Shown: positions 63,901-64,000 of the stretch, piece by piece | How the letters are laid out: every line of letters begins with the position of its first letter | Position numbering within the stretch: position 1 is the stretch's first letter | NCBI RefSeq assembly: GCF_036075115.1 | Contig: NZ_CP107958.1 | Location: forward strand, 3,162,001-3,226,000 | Direction: 5' to 3' | Source: Streptomyces sp. NBC_00377 | Lineage (GTDB): Bacteria > Actinomycetota > Actinomycetes > Streptomycetales > Streptomycetaceae | DNA: 64,000 nt | Made by a program: the position numbers and the translations under genes | Notes under the pieces: model-generated | What the model saw: the letters and a program-made list of their open reading frames with translations, nothing else | What the model was told of the DNA's origin: nothing | Database searches by the model: none

Positions 63901-63916
63901 ATTGGTCTAAACCACA
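63901..63916 (+). promoter_or_regulatory. DasR-type dre site at the nagB promoter
   Basis: ATTGGTCTAAACCACA matches the dre consensus A-n-TGGTCTAGACCA-n-T at most positions. A -35-like TTGACC lies at 63889-63894, so DasR binding here would overlap the promoter. DasR represses amino-sugar genes until glucosamine-6-phosphate accumulates. Confidence 0.85.
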
Positions 63917-63961
63917 TAGCCCTTCCGGGTCCCTGGGCCCCTCTCAGAACGGCAGGCCAGC

Positions 63962-64000
63962 GTGGAAGTTGTCATCGTTGCGGACGCCCGGTCGGGCGGC
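63962..64000 (+). CDS. nagB: Glucosamine-6-phosphate deaminase NagB (first 13 codons)
   Basis: GTG start giving VEVVIVADARSGG, the normal beginning of Streptomyces NagB. The remaining protein lies beyond the window. NagB converts glucosamine-6-phosphate to fructose-6-phosphate and ammonia. The dre site 46-61 nt upstream supports the call. The ribosome-binding site GGCAGG lies 8 nt upstream. Confidence 0.8.
   Translation, partial: MEVVIVADARSGG

Larger units (their letters stand above)
63387..63961. other. 575-nt divergent region with two dre sites
   Basis: Between the divergent histidine-kinase and nagB starts. It holds one dre-like site at 63660-63675 and one at 63901-63916. Around 63480-63640 nothing recognisable was found. 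Short frames on either strand lack ribosome-binding sites. Confidence 0.5.

Noticed and set aside
63666..63917. 83-codon minus-strand frame between the two dre sites
   Set aside because: Low-complexity Gly/Ala/Arg content and it includes both operators; unlikely to be a gene.

Overview
The window is high-GC, densely packed actinobacterial chromosome. Gene content and order (conservon, Lon with a HAIR operator, Kgd-type 2-oxoglutarate dehydrogenase, SodN/SodX, SigH with its anti-sigma factor, WblE, PdtaS-like kinase, NagB with DasR operators) point to Streptomyces, close to the S. coelicolor core chromosome. No rRNA, tRNA, CRISPR array, insertion sequence or prophage was seen. Species and synteny statements come from memory, not from a search.

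Layout. 1-5445 (minus): a complete conservon (CvnA sensor kinase, CvnB roadblock, CvnC DUF742, CvnD GTPase) followed by a partial styrene-monooxygenase-like flavoprotein. 5.8-15.3 kb: PP2C-like phosphatase, MarR regulator, Lon protease with HspR/ClgR-type control sites, GNAT, a DUF5954-like protein, a rhomboid-like membrane protein, a spermidine-synthase-fold protein and an OmpR-type two-component pair. 15.6-19.4 kb: kgd.

19.6-33.4 kb is the most interesting stretch: eight minus-strand genes read as one run. In transcription order they are a trypsin-co-occurring (CU044_2847-like) protein, a trypsin-like VMAP protease, a MoxR AAA+ ATPase, a vWA protein, a 67-aa precursor peptide, a FxsB radical SAM/SPASM enzyme, an HExxH peptide-modifying enzyme and a TIR/NB-ARC/TPR protein (FxsT). 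I read this as a vWA-MoxR-VMAP conflict system joined to an FxSxx-COOH (triceptide) RiPP pathway. The precursor lies 25 nt behind the vWA gene and ends in the non-canonical sequence WGFNNSL.

33.6-43.5 kb: DUF6104 protein, DUF4097/PadR operon, a Clp N-domain protein with a small HTH regulator whose leaderless promoter carries twin operators, an alcohol dehydrogenase, malic enzyme and a polar amino-acid (glutamate-type) ABC transporter. 43.6-51.5 kb: methyltransferase, CGNR zinc-finger regulator, the nickel superoxide dismutase pair sodX/sodN, an AraC regulator with two glyoxalase-fold proteins, a cobalamin riboswitch ahead of cbtB-cbtA, a divergent histidine phosphatase, a DHFR-like reductase and a TetR regulator sharing an array of 14-bp iterons. 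52.1-54.7 kb: a family 2B encapsulin shell gene translationally coupled to its polyprenyl-synthase cargo. 54.8-64.0 kb: D-cysteine desulfhydrase-like enzyme, Na+/H+ antiporter, UBP-type zinc finger, anti-sigma factor and sigH, a small membrane protein, a diacylglycerol-kinase-family enzyme, wblE, a PdtaS-like histidine kinase, and the first codons of nagB preceded by two DasR-type dre sites.

Shared themes are stress and redox control (lon, sodN, sigH, wblE, Clp-N protein), metal and cofactor homeostasis (cbtBA, sodN/X) and NTP-dependent signalling or conflict modules (conservon, VMAP/Fxs block).
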